Positions 41,584 through 53,195 of a DNA stretch of 64,000 nucleotides are shown here, piece after piece. Source of the stretch: Gordius sp. MW1. Its lineage: Eukaryota > Nematomorpha > Gordioida > Gordea > Gordiidae. The stretch is from assembly GCA_964036665.1 (NCBI GenBank), contig OZ038530.1, positions 15,881,001-15,945,000 of the forward strand. Direction: 5' to 3'. The translations under genes and the position numbers were made by a program. The notes below the pieces were generated by a model. It saw only the letters and a program-made list of their open reading frames with translations. It was not told the origin of the DNA and ran no database searches. How positions within the stretch are numbered: the first letter of the stretch is position 1; each line of letters opens with the position of its first letter.

Positions 41584-42822
41584 ATGAAAGGGACACATTT
41601 AACCAATCTTGAAAAACATTTAGAAAGATTTCATTCAACTCTCTTTGATAAATATAAAGAAGAAAAGAAGGCATTTTATATTTGTCCTTCTTCGAAGAAA
41701 CTCAAATCCAATCAAGAGTCAACTTTAAACAATATATTTGAAAAATTGACAATCAAAGTGGAGATTACAGAGAAACAAATATATGAAGGACTTATTGAGA
41801 TGGTAACTTTAAATGGAAGACCATTTACATGTGTAGATGACAGTGGGTTTAGAAAGATTCTTAACCCTATTCTCAAGGGTATGAATAAAGAAATATGCAT
41901 TAATACAAATATAATTCGGAAAAAGGTTATGGAGACTGCTTATAAAATTAGGGAAGGTATAAAAAATGAGATAAAGGGAAGACTTGTTTCTCTAAAGATT
42001 GATGCTGTAACAAGATTGGATAGGTATATTTTAGGAATTAATTTCAATTCATTGATAATGGTGAAATTCAAATAAGAACCTTAGCAATGAAAGAAATACT
42101 TATCCAAAGTAGTGGGAAAAATATTATAAAAAGTGTTATGGCCATTTATGAAATAACAAATGATCAAATTTATACAATAACATCAGACAATGGAAGCAAA
42201 ATGGTTAAATCTATAAAATTGTTAGATAAAGAAAATAATATCAGCCTTTGTGAAACTAATATTTTTGCAGATTTTGATGATAATATATCAGATGAAGATT
42301 ATGATATAAATTATAATCTAATAAATATTCCAAACATTTATTGCATACGGTGTGCTGCCCACACACTTCAATTAGCAATAGATGATTCAATGAAGGAATT
42401 GCCATCTTATCCTATTATTACTTGTGCCAGATTAATAAAAAAAGAGAACTCCAACTATCATGAAGCTTCTCAAATCATTAAATCTTCTTAAGCCAATTTT
42501 AGATTGTCATAGATGGCATTCCTTATATGATATGCTGAAAACATTAATTATACTTAAAAATTTCTGTAATGATTTGGAAAATTCTGATCAGGATTTTCAT
42601 ATGTTACCTTCTGGATGGGCAGAAATTGAAGAAATTTTAAATGAAGCCTTTAAAATTAGCAACAAAGACACTTCAAAAGGAGCAGCTCACTTTCAGCTGT
42701 TTTTATGGAACATGGGTGGGCCTCACACCGTATGCAATAAATGTTTGGAATATTTATTAGATTATAATTTATATCATAATCTTCATCTGATATATTATCA
42801 TCAAAATCTGCAAAAATATTAG
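41584..42822 (+). pseudogene. hAT transposase, 5' part (left arm and spacer)
   Basis: It begins with a BED-like finger remnant (THLTNLEKHLERFHSTLF, a C..C...H...H finger with the cysteines just upstream). It continues with NGRPFTCVDDSGFRKILNPI, the conserved hAT N-terminal region (F..V...FR.L...L). Then come YTITSDNGSKMVKS (the D in SDN is a catalytic candidate), CAAHTLQLAIDDSMKE (the C..H.LNL motif) and LDCHRWHSLYDMLKTLIIL, matching the hAT ...TRWNS...ML.R motif. Frame breaks occur near 42075 and 42490. The C-terminal dimerisation domain is absent because the inverted duplication replaces it. Confidence 0.75.
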
Positions 42823-43560
42823 TTTACAAAGGCTGATATTATTTTCTTTATCTAACAATTTTATAGATTTAACCATTTTGCTTCCATTGTCTGATGTTAT
42901 TGTATAAATTTGATCATTTGTTATTTCATAGGCTGTAACACTTTTTATAATATTTTTCCCACTACTTTGGATAAGTATTTCTTTCAATGCTAAGGTTCTT
43001 ATTTGAATTTCACCATTATCAATGAATTGACAATTAATTCTTAAAATATACCTATCCAATCTTGTTACAGCATCAATCTTTAGAGAAACAAGTCTTCCCT
43101 TTATTTCATTTTTTATACCTTCCCTAATTTTATAAGCAGTCTCCATAACCTTTTTCCGAATTATATTAGTATTAATGCATATTTCTTTATTCATACTCTT
43201 GAGAATAGGGTTAAGAATCTTTCTAAACCCACTGTCATCTACACATGTAAATGGTCTTCCATTTAAAGTTACCATCTCAATAAGTCCTTCATATATTTGT
43301 TTCTCTTTAATCTCCACTTTGATTGTCAATTTTTCAAATATATTGTCTAAAGTTGACTCTTGATTGGATTTGAGTTTCTTCGGAGAAGGACAAATATAAA
43401 ATGCCTTCTTTTCTTCTTTATATTTATCAAAGAGAGGGAATGAAATCTTTCTAAATGTTTTTCAAGATTGGTTTGTCCCTTTCATTTTTTACGACAATCT
43501 ATGGCAAGGCATTCTGAATTATTTAATAATGGAGATATTTTATAATATTTTTTAATGGGG
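42769..43560 (-). pseudogene. hAT transposase N-terminal part, inverted copy (right arm)
   Basis: A minus-strand open stretch of 186 codons repeats the left arm's protein almost residue for residue (KQIYEGLIEMVTLNGRPFTC, NEICINTNIIRKKVMETAYK-like). There are a few substitutions and one frame difference near its end. The high identity between the arms shows that the duplication is recent compared with the general decay. Confidence 0.8.
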
Positions 43561-43915
43561 TTATTTTCCCTCACCATTTTTACACTCTAAAAGAGAATAA
43601 TAAAATATATGTCCTATTCTTATTTAAACATTGTATAATAATTAGACCTCAGTAAATTTTACAAATAAGTGAGAAACAAATTTAAAGTTATAATAACACA
43701 TCTGATATTTCTTTATATTAAATGTTAAAGTTCATATATTTAAAGTATTTTACAATTATTATATAAATTATAGTTTAAATATAATATATAGAAAAAAACT
43801 TATCATTATATGTAGATTTAATTTAATATTTACAAATTTTTATGGGGTTATTATTAACTTTTTAAAATTTGTTATTATCGGGTTTTACCCGGTTCGGGTT
43901 CGGGACAAACCCCTG

Positions 43916-44460
43916 TCCGCAAGCCCTTGGCAAAAACGAACGAAGTCATGGACTTTATCCAAATGGGGAGAGAGTGATACCAGAATTTTGCTATAATATT
44001 AACCGTATGGGCTAAACAACGAATGTTGTTACCTTCATTTTGGTGGGTATCTTTCAATAATTTGGCGATTTCTCGCGATGCATTCACTACATTACCCCCA
44101 TTATCGTGTTTAATGATGAGTAACTTTCGGGACAGCCCATGCTCGTTTATTACCTTGAGAATGAGATGTCGATTATCCGATCGATGCGGATAAGGGAAAT
44201 CCACAAAAGCGAGTAAATAATTCTCCAGCTCCCAATCCTCATTCACAAAATGCATTGTTACGGCACAAAAAGTTGTTGAATTTATGGCTGTCCACAAATC
44301 AGTACTGATACTGATTTTACTTTTAAGGGGGCCTGTTTTGGCAATTAATTTTATCTTTGATTCATCATATACGGCTTTTAAATTGCTTATTGCGTTTGAC
44401 GGCACCATATTTTTGCGGTTTTATTGAGGTATGTATAAGCATTTTTAAAAGTCACATCAG
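43916..44460 (-). pseudogene. Another hAT transposase fragment interrupted by the palindrome
   Basis: On the minus strand it reads SISTDLWTAINSTTFCAVTM, HFVNEDWELENYLLAFVDF and LLIIKHDNGGNVVNASREI, then CLAHTVNIIAK. This is the DDE catalytic region of Tam3/Ac-like hAT proteins (slT.D.Wts...y..vt.H...dw.l), with catalytic Asp candidates in STDLW and HDN. It is a different family from the palindrome at 40861. The frame is open for about 170 codons up to the palindrome junction. The C-terminal part was not identified on the other side. Confidence 0.7.
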
Positions 44461-45777
44461 TAAAAAAAGAGATTGATACTTAAATATCAATCATTACTTT
44501 TTATGTCCTTCAAACGCGGTCATTCGAAATTTTGAATGTATTAATCTTCGCCCTGGTTGTGGCTCTGGTATCGATTATGGCTTTTGAAACACCATATTTT
44601 TGCTATGTTGGCTCATTACTGAAAAAGATAATGGAAAGTTATTAATTGTTTCTAGAGCATTTTTAAATGCCTGTGTCATTTTTGAGTCAATCAAATTTCT
44701 TTTGCATGAATTCCAGTATGTTTTTTTACTGAATGTTTGGAGTAAGAAGCTAAATAAAAACGTTGATTGCGAAACCAAAACAACTTTTTCACATAATCTA
44801 AAATATCTATGGTAAAATGTATAATATTCTAGCGGCTAAAACAATCTTTGTACAAATTGGATGTAGCGTTTTATTATTTCCTACTTAAATAAAACCGCAT
44901 AAGTATGGTGCCGGCAAACTACAATAAGATTTTTGAGTGTTGTGCATGACGAATCGAAATAGTAATTAAATGATAAAATACAGCCTTTCAGAAAGCAGTA
45001 TCAGTGCATATCAATGGATAGCCATTGATTCGTCCAATTTCGGTGACCTAAATATTCGTTTTATTATTGAGGAGGGAAACTGTAAAGTACTTACTTGATT
45101 TTATTGTTTTTCCATGCCCACATGCACAGGGAGATATTAAAATCTAATATTACAGGTTATTAACGAACATAAAATATCTAATAAAAATATTGCATCATAC
45201 ACGACAATTGGATTAACATTGCCAATCCATCTCGACACACAGCCAATTTATTGAAAGAAACGCATTAAAAGGTATGCTAAAACATTCGTTGTTTAGCTCA
45301 TACATATCATATTGCTGTAAAATCCGAACTTGTATCACTTGCTAACTCGATAAAAGTATATAACTTTGTGCGTTAATTTCATGCATCCCCTATGTATTTA
45401 CAAAAATATCTAGAGGTTTCCTGACCTATAATCCCCCTTGGTGTGTCAACCAGACATATTAGCATGTTCTTTATTTTATCCATGATACACAAATTTAAGA
45501 ATTATATGAAAATCAATTATCGTAGTCATCTCATCGATGGAATACAAATATCTAACAAAGAATCTGATTTATTGAGAAAAATTCAAATGTATTTTTTTAT
45601 TGTCCAAACCAATATGCTCGCTCGATTAATAGTCGAGTCCTACACTGGTGGCCTCAATTTACATCAAGAGTTTTTTAGCTAACGAAGAAAATGTCATTTT
45701 AAATGGAACTTATTTAAAAATCCATGTCAAGCCGTTAGTGAGAAATGTTAAAATACATCACCGAATATGAAGTTTTT
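44461..45777. other. Intronic sequence, nothing firm
   Basis: It may include the N-terminal part of the minus-strand hAT: short frames at 44575-44778 are not recognisable. The words ACACCATATTTTTGC (44591) and GCACCATATTTTTGCGG (44401) are similar. No gene found. Confidence 0.3.
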
Positions 45778-45925
45778 CATGGGCATAGCCAAGGGCGCGG
45801 CAGCCCTCCCCCGACGGAAAAAAAATTCTCAATGCAAAAATCCTTTAAAATTAAAAATTTGTTTTTTGCCCCACCCCCTAATTGAACTTTTAAACGTTTC
45901 GTTCCTCTCCCTGGCTATGCCCATG
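45778..45925. mobile_element. MITE, CATGGGCATAGCC family, short copy
   Basis: The ends CATGGGCATAGCCAAGGGC and CTCCCTGGCTATGCCCATG are inverted copies. The inside has ATTCTCAATGCAAAAATCC and TTGTTTTTTGCCCCACCCCC blocks shared with copies 11498 and 38676. No clear target duplication. Confidence 0.6.
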
Positions 45926-46409
45926 ATTTTCAGTGTCGCATATTTAGGTTTTATATTCTTTATAAGTGATTCCTTAGGGATAGGGATACAATAATTGAAT
46001 CTTTATAAATTTAGCTTATTAAATTTTATTTTGCAACTAAATATAAATTAATGATATTGAGAATATTTTAATAAATATATTTTTTTAACCATTACATTTC
46101 AATTGGAAAAAGACGTATTAAAACCATTTTTTGGTATCATAAATATAATTAAAATGATGAAAAGTGTGTAGAATATATATTGCATGACCATCTTTGAAAT
46201 AATTAGGGTAAGAAGCCCATTTTGATATTTAGTCAATGAAAATACGTGTATAGGATTATTAAATGCATAAGAAGATATCAATATGCGTTGACCACGTACC
46301 TACAATATGTAAGTTATGCAAAGTCATATATTGTGGTAATGTAAGAGGGCGAATTTAGGCTGTCTAATAGATATCAAATAAAAAGGGTGTAATGACATGA
46401 TTTGTATAT
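45926..46409. other. Intronic AT-rich sequence
   Basis: Nothing was recognised apart from chance frames. Confidence 0.3.
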
Positions 46410-46850
46410 ACCTATTAAACATCTGGTAGTAAGGTGTCAATTTTGTTGATGCTTGAACGGCGGTGTTCAGGGCATAGGTCATACCAGGCAACGCTGACTC
46501 CCACTGCTCACATCTACAATGGTGTATATCTCTTGAGTAATGGAGTTGACAAACTCTCTGCCTTGGTCATTCACAAGATCCTATAAATGATAAAGCGAAA
46601 ATTTGTTAGAGTTTTTGGGAAACCTCTCGGGCTATATGGGATCTCATCTGGACAGCTATGACAAACTTGGAGAAATAGTCAATATACACCAGAAAGCAAT
46701 TAGATCCTTCAATACTTGTGGGCATACTACATAAATCCATCCCCACAGTCGTCAGAAATGGAGGAACGGTTATAGGTTGCAGCTCTGGGGTGCATTTATC
46801 AATCTTGGCAGTATGTTTATGCTGTGACATCATCCTCAGTCAAATGAATC
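46410..46850 (-). pseudogene. gypsy fossil fragment (integrase), inverted
   Basis: The minus strand reads PELQPITVPPFLTTVGMDLC then LVYIDYFSKFVIAV, an integrase-core fragment of a Ty3/gypsy element, plus a DQGREFVNS-like stretch. It is the same family as the fragment at 47.14-47.7 kb but lies in the opposite direction, so the two are head to head. Broken and old. Confidence 0.6.
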
Positions 46851-48479
46851 CACCAACACCTATTTTTAATATATGACCTAGTTTGCATACATTTCAATAC
46901 TTTTGACTAATCTTGGTCCTTGTACGGTTTATTCAAATATGTGACCCAAAACTTTGTCCTATACAAAGTAAGGATTTGTTTTTTTGAGGAAAAAAACAGA
47001 TACTTAGTTTGTATCACATTGGTACTGAGGCAGCCATTGTGGGACAAAGCTTAGAATCACATCTTGGCATAAAGTATTAGTGTAATTCTTAGCAAATTAA
47101 ATAATTTATTATAAATAGATATTGGAGGCCACATTTATCTGAGGATGTCCCGTATCAATGGTTGTAGTATGTGCCAAAAGCACTCTGCAAAAATTTATAA
47201 GGGTACTCCTCTGTTGCAACCTATATACATCCCTTCATCGCCATGGCAACTTGTTGGGATGGATTTATGCAACATGCCACCAAGTTCTGCAGGTTTTACT
47301 GTTTTCTAGTGGTCTTTGACTACTTTACTAAGTTTGTAGTTGATAAAGCTTTAAAAAGCCATACGCAAAAGGTAAATTTTTTTGGGGTTCCCGAGGTATA
47401 TTATAGGGGATGTATGATTTAATTATAAACCATTTTTGATAGGCTGTAATAAATGACCAGTGTAGGGAATTTGTGAATTCTCTTACACAGCAGAAGTATA
47501 TTATGGCAGGTGTACAATAGAGGATATCCTTAACTTATCATCCCCAGGCCAATGGCTTAGTTGAGCGGATGAACAGTATTTATAAAGTCCTGGACGGTAA
47601 CTGTGACCTTTTGGAGGCAGCGTTGCCTGGACCCTGAACACCGCAATTTAGGGATTAACGAAGATAACACCTTTTTCCTTGATGTTTAATAGGTATTAAC
47701 AAATCATGTCATAACACCGTTTTGTTTTTTATATCTACTACGCCAGGCGACTGACATGGAAATAGCTGCCGAGCCTAACGAGGTTGCGGCAGAGGTCCGC
47801 TCTTATTCGGGTATTAATGCTGACGCGGTAGCCTCAATGGCTCGTCTAGCCTACAAATACGCAAGCATTTAACAATTGCAAAAATATCTTAGAAGGATGT
47901 TTTACTTGCTTACAACATGAAAAGGGCCAATAAGAAGGGCGATAAAAAGGCGCCTTCTTCGTTGTGGTCCCATAAAATTGTCTATAATTTCAAAGGTAGG
48001 AGATAAGTTAGATTTTTTTATTATTAATTAGGATGGATCGGGTTGTCGACCCCACATCAGCACTCACGGACTAAATATTGACCTAAAAAATAACTAGAAA
48101 TATTTTACACTTAAGTAGAGCTGTTAAAATCATCTTAATTAAGAACTTTTAATTTCATAGTTCATTAAAAAAAAATTCAGGTTCTAATTCTTCAAAAATA
48201 ACTAGTTCATAGTTCAGTTTATTAAAAAAATATATGATAAAATTTTAATCCGATCCGAGGGGCTTATAAAAAACGTTTTATCTGATTAAAAATCAGTTAT
48301 AAATCCGATCCGCAATTTTAAAATTCTATGAGCAAATAAATAAAAATCTGAACATTTAATAAAAAAACTTAACATTTAGCTGAAAACTTGGCAAATTGAA
48401 TAAAAAACTTGAAAAATGGCAAAAAAAACTTTGCATTTTGAATAAAAAACTATGCAAAATAATTTGTTGCCTTTATTAT

Positions 48480-50030
48480 TTGCTATGCAATTTATGGGCT
48501 CGTTTTTTGTTGTTCCTCCATTGTCCGTCCGTCCGTCCCTATCTATTTGCATTGGGTATATTAGGTTATCGATTTTTTAAATTAATGCATGAGAAAGAGG
48601 TGCACCCCTCATCTCTATCTCCCTCGCTTTCGGGCGGGGTCGGGTTTTAATTGCTATGTTAAATTAATGCATAAGTATATCTATTCGTTTTTGAATTGGG
48701 TAACATTGATATTAATTGCTATAATTACCCTATGCCCTCCACTACAAGGGCCTATGCCTCTACTGATATGGGTCCCTGTGCCCCTACAAAAGCCTATGCC
48801 TCTATTAATGTGGGTTCGAAGTTCGAACCCCGGCGAACGTTCTGAATTGCTGGTTCGATTCCCGGAGAGGGAAAAATTTTATTTTTTAAATTAAATTAAT
48901 ATATTTTTCTTGTTACTACCATTGATAATATGACTTTTTGGCCGTCCGCTTGTTCTATTATTGTTACATTTTATTATATAATAAACATAAATAAAAGTTG
49001 TTTACTTTTTATTGCTATGCAATTTAACTAGTTTTTGGGTTAGAATCCTGGAGTTTTTTTGACTCTTATGATTGTTCTTGTTACTATCATTGATAATAAG
49101 ACTTTTTGGCCGTCCGCTGGCTGCTGACCAATGAAAAAAATGACCATTGGCCATAATGTGAATCCGAGTTTATTTTTTCGTTTTTTTTTGACTATTATGA
49201 TTGTTCCTGTTACTACCATTGCTATTATGACTTTTTGGCCGTCCGCTGGCTCCTGACCGATGGAAAAAATGACCATTGGCCAAAATGTGAATCGAAATTA
49301 TTTTTTCGTTTTTTTTGACTATTATGATTGTTCCTGTTCCTACCATTGCTATTATGACTTTTTGGCCGTCCGCTGGCTGCTGACCAATGGAATAAAATAA
49401 CCATTGTCCAAAATGTGATTCGAAAATTTTTTTTTCGTTTTTTTTGACTATTATGTATTTATATTTTACCGTATCCTGGCTGCTGACCAATGGAAAAAAA
49501 TGACCATTGGCCAAAATGTGATTCGAAAATTTTTTATTCGTTTTTTTTTACTCTTATGAATTTATATCCATTTTTACCGTGTGCTGGCTGCTGACCAATG
49601 GAAAAAAATGACCCTTGGCCAAAGTTAGCATCAAATTTTTTCCCCGTTTTTTTGGCTAACATTGACTTATAGAGTATCTGTTGGTACTGATCAATGGAGA
49701 AAAAATGACCATTCGCCAAATTTTTGATTTTTTTAATTAAAAATTGTTTAAATTCAACAAAAATTTCTCCCAACAATTCTGCAAATTATTAACATTGTGA
49801 TGTTTTATACTATAATGTTTGTTAGACCCATAATCACTAATGACCGTAAAAACTAATGTAATACGCAACTAGATGCAAACACTAAATCTAACCCTAACCC
49901 TTGCCTATATTACATTTTGCCTATAAATGGAAAATTTGTATAAATAATTAATTAACCATTAGGCATTTAATACCCCCCTATAGGCATTCTCGCCCCTTCC
50001 CACCTTTCTCGTCCATAAATTGCATAGCAA
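48480..50030. repeat. Family M module 1 in the composite element
   Basis: 1551 bp between TTGCTATGCAATTTATGGGC and its inverted copy (19 of 20 bases). It contains TCCGTCCGTCC, two boxes of the GGTTCGAWTCCCGG type near 48810-48870, then the minisatellite 49050-49740. It ends with the pyrimidine/GGGCCGAAGGCCC flank (50031-50140). Confidence 0.75.
49050..49740 (+). repeat. Minisatellite of about 125-bp units, six copies
   Basis: Each unit has TTTTTTGACTATTATGATTG, GACTTTTTGGCCGTCCGCTG, then GCTGACCAATGG, an A-run and TGACCATTGGCCAAAATGTG. CCAATGG and CCATTGG form a 7-bp hairpin in each unit. The second array at 51045-51625 has five units. The minus-strand frames across it are by-products of unit lengths. 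Confidence 0.8.
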
Positions 50031-50245
50031 ATATGATGCATTTATACGAAGTAAAGAGGAGTCGTCCCCCCTTCCCTTCCCCCCTTCTCCCCTCCCCTCC
50101 CCCTTCCCACGAGGGCCGAAGGCCCGAGTTTTATATATATCAAATGATTTCTCTATTGGAATTACCACGTCTGATATATTTAGGAAATTCAACCCATTTT
50201 GAGTATGAAGGTTAATATTTTCTATCTGCATCTAGCGGCAATATT
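50031..50245. repeat. Inter-module spacer with pyrimidine run and hairpin
   Basis: About 215 bp between modules 1 and 2, nearly identical to 51913-52124 and related to 8989-9075 and 53196-53320. It has ATACGAAGTA.AGA.GAGTCG, a run of T/C, GAGGGCCGAAGGCCCGAG (5-bp stem, 3-nt loop) and TTTTATATATATCAAATG, ending TAGCGGCAATATTAA. Confidence 0.75.
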
Positions 50246-50530
50246 AATTGCTATGCAATTTATGGGCTCGTTTTTTGTTGTCCGTCCGTTGTCTGTCCAT
50301 CAAGTTATGGCGCCAGCTTTGTGACCTGGAGGTCTAGAGTTCAATCCCAGGAGAGGACAAATTTTTTTTAATTTTTTTTAAATTAAATTAATATTTTGTT
50401 CTTGTTAATACCATTGATAATATGACTTTTTGAACTTACCGATGAAATATATTGATTTTCTAAACATAAAACACAACTTTATTATTTCATTATCTATAAA
50501 TAACATAAAAACTTCTACCATTTTAATACC

Positions 50531-50599
50531 AGCAGGGTGTGAGTGGGTATAGCGCACGGCTTGTGTCCTGTAGGCTCGTTTTCAACCCCAGGAGAGGAC
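50531..50599 (+). repeat. tRNA-like SINE head, copy 1
   Basis: GTGTGAGTGGGTATAGCGCA resembles a Pol III A box and D arm. The TTCAACCCCAGG at a suitable distance resembles a B box (GGTTCRANYCC). It is followed by GAGAGGAC, a T/A-rich tail and ATACCATTGATAATATG. Confidence 0.55.
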
Positions 50600-50800
50600 G
50601 AATTTTTTTTTATTTTTTAATTGCTATGCATTTTTTTTTAAATTAAAATAATATTTTGTTCTTGTTAATACCATTGATAATATGACTTTTTGACCGTCCG
50701 CTGGCTACTGACCGATGAAATATGTTGATTTTCTAAACATAAAACACAATTTTATTATTTCATTATTTATTAACATAAAAACTTCTACCATTTTATTACC

Positions 50801-50869
50801 AGCAGGGTGTGAGTGGGTATAGCGCACGGCTTGTGTCCTGTAGGCTCGTGTTCAATCCCAGGAGAGGAC
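50801..50869 (+). repeat. tRNA-like SINE head, copy 2
   Basis: As at 50531, with a better B box (GTGTTCAATCCCAGG). It lies 270 bp from copy 1, so the two are in tandem. Confidence 0.55.
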
Positions 50870-52409
50870 GAATTTTTTTTTAAAATTAAATCAATATTTT
50901 GTTCTTGTTAATACCATTGATAATATGACTTTTTGGCCGTCCGCTTGTTCTATTATTGTTACATTTTATTATATAATAAACATAAATAAAAGTTGTTTAC
51001 TTTTAATTGCTATGCAATTTAACTAGTTTTTGGGTTAGAATCCAGGAGTTTTTTTGACTCTTATGATTGTTCTTGTTACTATCATTGATAATAAGACTTT
51101 TTGGCCGTCCGCTGGCTGCTGACCAATGAAAAAAAATGACCATTGGCCATAATGTGAATCCGAGTTTATTTTTTCGTTTTTTTTGACTATTACGATTGTT
51201 CCTGTTACTACCATTGCTATTATGACTTTTTGGCCGTCCGCTGGCTCCTGACCGATGGAAAAAATGACCATTGGCCAAAATGTGAATCGAAATTATTTTT
51301 TCGTTTTTTTTGACTATTATGATTGTTCCTGTTCCTACCATTGCTATTATGACTTTTTGGCCGTCCGCTGGCTGCTGACCAATGGAATAAAATGACCATT
51401 GTCCAAAATGTGATTCGAAAATTTTTTTTTCGTTTTTTTTTCACAATTATGTATTTATATTTTACCGTATCCTGGCTGCTGACCAATGGAAAAAAAAGAC
51501 CCTTGGCCAAAGTTAGCATCAAATTTTTTTCCCGTTTTTTTGGCTATCATTGACTTATAGAGTATCTGTTGGTACTGATCAATGGAGAAAAAATGACCAT
51601 TCGCCAAATTTTTGATTTTTTTAATTAAAAATTGTTTAAATTCAACAAAAATTTCTCCCAACAATTCTGCAAATTATTAACATTGTGATGTTTTATAATA
51701 TAATGTTTGTTAGACCCATAATCACTAATGACCGTAAAAAATAATGTAATACGCAACTAGATGCAAACACTAAATCTAACCCTTGCCTATATTACATTTT
51801 GCCTATAAATGGAAAATTTGTATAAATAATTAATTAATCATTAGGCATTTAATACCCCCCTATAGGCATTCTCGCCCCTTCCCACCTTTCTCGTCCATAA
51901 ATTGCATAGCAAATATGATGCATTTATACGAAGTAAAGAGGAGTCGTCCCCCCTTCCCTTCCCCCCTTCTCCCCTCCCCCTTCCCACGAGGGCCGAAGGC
52001 CCGAGTTTTATATATATCAAATGATTTCTCTATTGGAATTACCACGTCTGATATATTTAGGAAATTCAACCCATTTTGAGTATGAAGGTTAATATTTTCT
52101 ATCTGCATCTAGCGGCAATATTAATTGCTATGCAATTTATGGGCTCGTTTTTTGTTGTCCGTCCGTTGTCTGTCCACCAAGTTATGGCGCCAGCTTTGTG
52201 ACCTGGAGGTCTAGAGTTCAATCCCAGGAGAGGACAAATTTTTTTTAATTTTTTTTAAATTAAATTAATATTTTGTTCTTGTTAATACCATTGATAATAT
52301 GACTTTTTGAACTTACCGATGAAATATATTGATTTTCTAAACATAAAACACAACTTTATTATTTCATTATCTATATAAATAACATAAAAACTTCTACCAT
52401 TTTAATACC

Positions 52410-52479
52410 AGCAGGGTGTGAGTGGGTATAGCGCACGGCTTGTGTCCTGTAGGCTCGTTTTCAACCCCAGGAGAGGACG
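52410..52479 (+). repeat. tRNA-like SINE head, copy 3
   Basis: Duplicate of copy 1 through the 2-kb tandem duplication. Confidence 0.55.
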
Positions 52480-52690
52480 AATTTTTTTTTATTTTTTAAT
52501 TGCTATGCATTTTTTTTTTAATTTTTTTTAAATTAAAATAATATTTTGTTCTTGTTAATACCATTGATAATATGACTTTTTGACCGTCCGCTGGCTACTG
52601 ACCGATGAAATATGTTGATTTTCTAAACATAAAACACAACTTTATTATTTCATTATCTATTAATTTAAAAACTTCTACCATTTTATTACC

Positions 52691-52759
52691 AGCAGGGTGT
52701 GAGTGGGTATAGCGCACGGCTTGTGTCCTGTAGGCTCGTGTTCAATCCCAGGAGAGGAC
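52691..52759 (+). repeat. tRNA-like SINE head, copy 4
   Basis: Duplicate of copy 2 through the 2-kb tandem duplication. Confidence 0.55.
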
Positions 52760-53195
52760 GAATTTTTTTTTAAAATTAAATCAATATTTTTTTCTTGTTA
52801 ATACCATTGATAATATGAATTTTTGACCGTCCGCTGGCTACTGACCAATGAAAAAATGACCATTGGCCAAGTAAATCGAAATTTTATTGTTTCGTTTTTG
52901 AATTGGGTATATTAGGTTAACATTGATAATTACCCTATGCCCTTTCCTACAAGGGCCTACGCCTCTACTGATATGGTTCCCTGTGCCTCTACAAAAGCCT
53001 ATGCCTCTACTGATGTGGGTTCGAATCCCGGGCAAATTTTTTTATTTTTTAAATTAATATATTGTTCTTGTTAATACCATTTAACTTTTTAAATATTTGT
53101 ATAAATTAATAATTAACTAATAATTTTGCTTTTAATATCTCCCTATGGGCATTCTCGCCCCTTCCCACCTTTCTCGCCCATAAATTGCATAGCAA

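Larger units (their letters stand above)
40861..43915. mobile_element. Palindromic hAT element (head-to-head inverted duplication)
   Basis: The left end reads CAGGGGTTTGTCCCGAACC and the right end mirrors it exactly apart from a 6-bp gap; CAGGG is a hAT-type end. The left arm 40861 to about 42333 and the right arm about 42749-43915 are near-identical inverted copies of the element's 5' half, including the transposase N-terminus. The spacer 42334-42748 holds the next part of the transposase once. Thus both ends derive from the same (5') end of an ancestor. A target duplication is not convincing: the flanks GGAAG and TCCGCAAG do not match well. Confidence 0.8.
48906..50898 (+). repeat. 2-kb tandem duplication, copy 1
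   Basis: Nearly identical to 50899-52790 and directly adjacent. Copy 1 is about 100 bp longer because its minisatellite has one more unit. The near-identity means the duplication is recent. Confidence 0.85.
50248..51912. repeat. Family M module 2
   Basis: 1665 bp between TTGCTATGCAATTTATGGGC and its inverted copy. It contains three tRNA-like boxes (about 50300-50360, 50531-50599, 50801-50869), then a five-unit minisatellite. Confidence 0.75.
50899..52790 (+). repeat. 2-kb tandem duplication, copy 2
   Basis: Direct neighbour and near-identical copy of 48906-50898, one minisatellite unit shorter. A few indels occur in T-runs. Confidence 0.85.
52125..53195. repeat. Family M module 3
   Basis: 1071 bp between TTGCTATGCAATTTATGGGC and its perfect inverted copy. 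It has no minisatellite expansion. It ends instead like module 8021-8988, with ATTAGGTTAACATTGATAATTACCC and GGGTTCGAATCCCGG. Confidence 0.75.

Noticed and set aside
45443-45682. 79-codon plus-strand ORF in SIRT5 intron 2
   Set aside because: No motif recognised and no splice-site support; not enough to call a gene.
50531-50599. Functional tRNA gene
   Set aside because: A and B boxes are recognisable, but the acceptor stem does not pair and the unit is embedded in repeats; treated as a SINE-like head.
49040-51664. Several overlapping 65-114-codon minus-strand ORFs with repeated QPADGQK motifs
   Set aside because: They recur because the 125-bp minisatellite units recur. All three frames look alike and lack conserved features.
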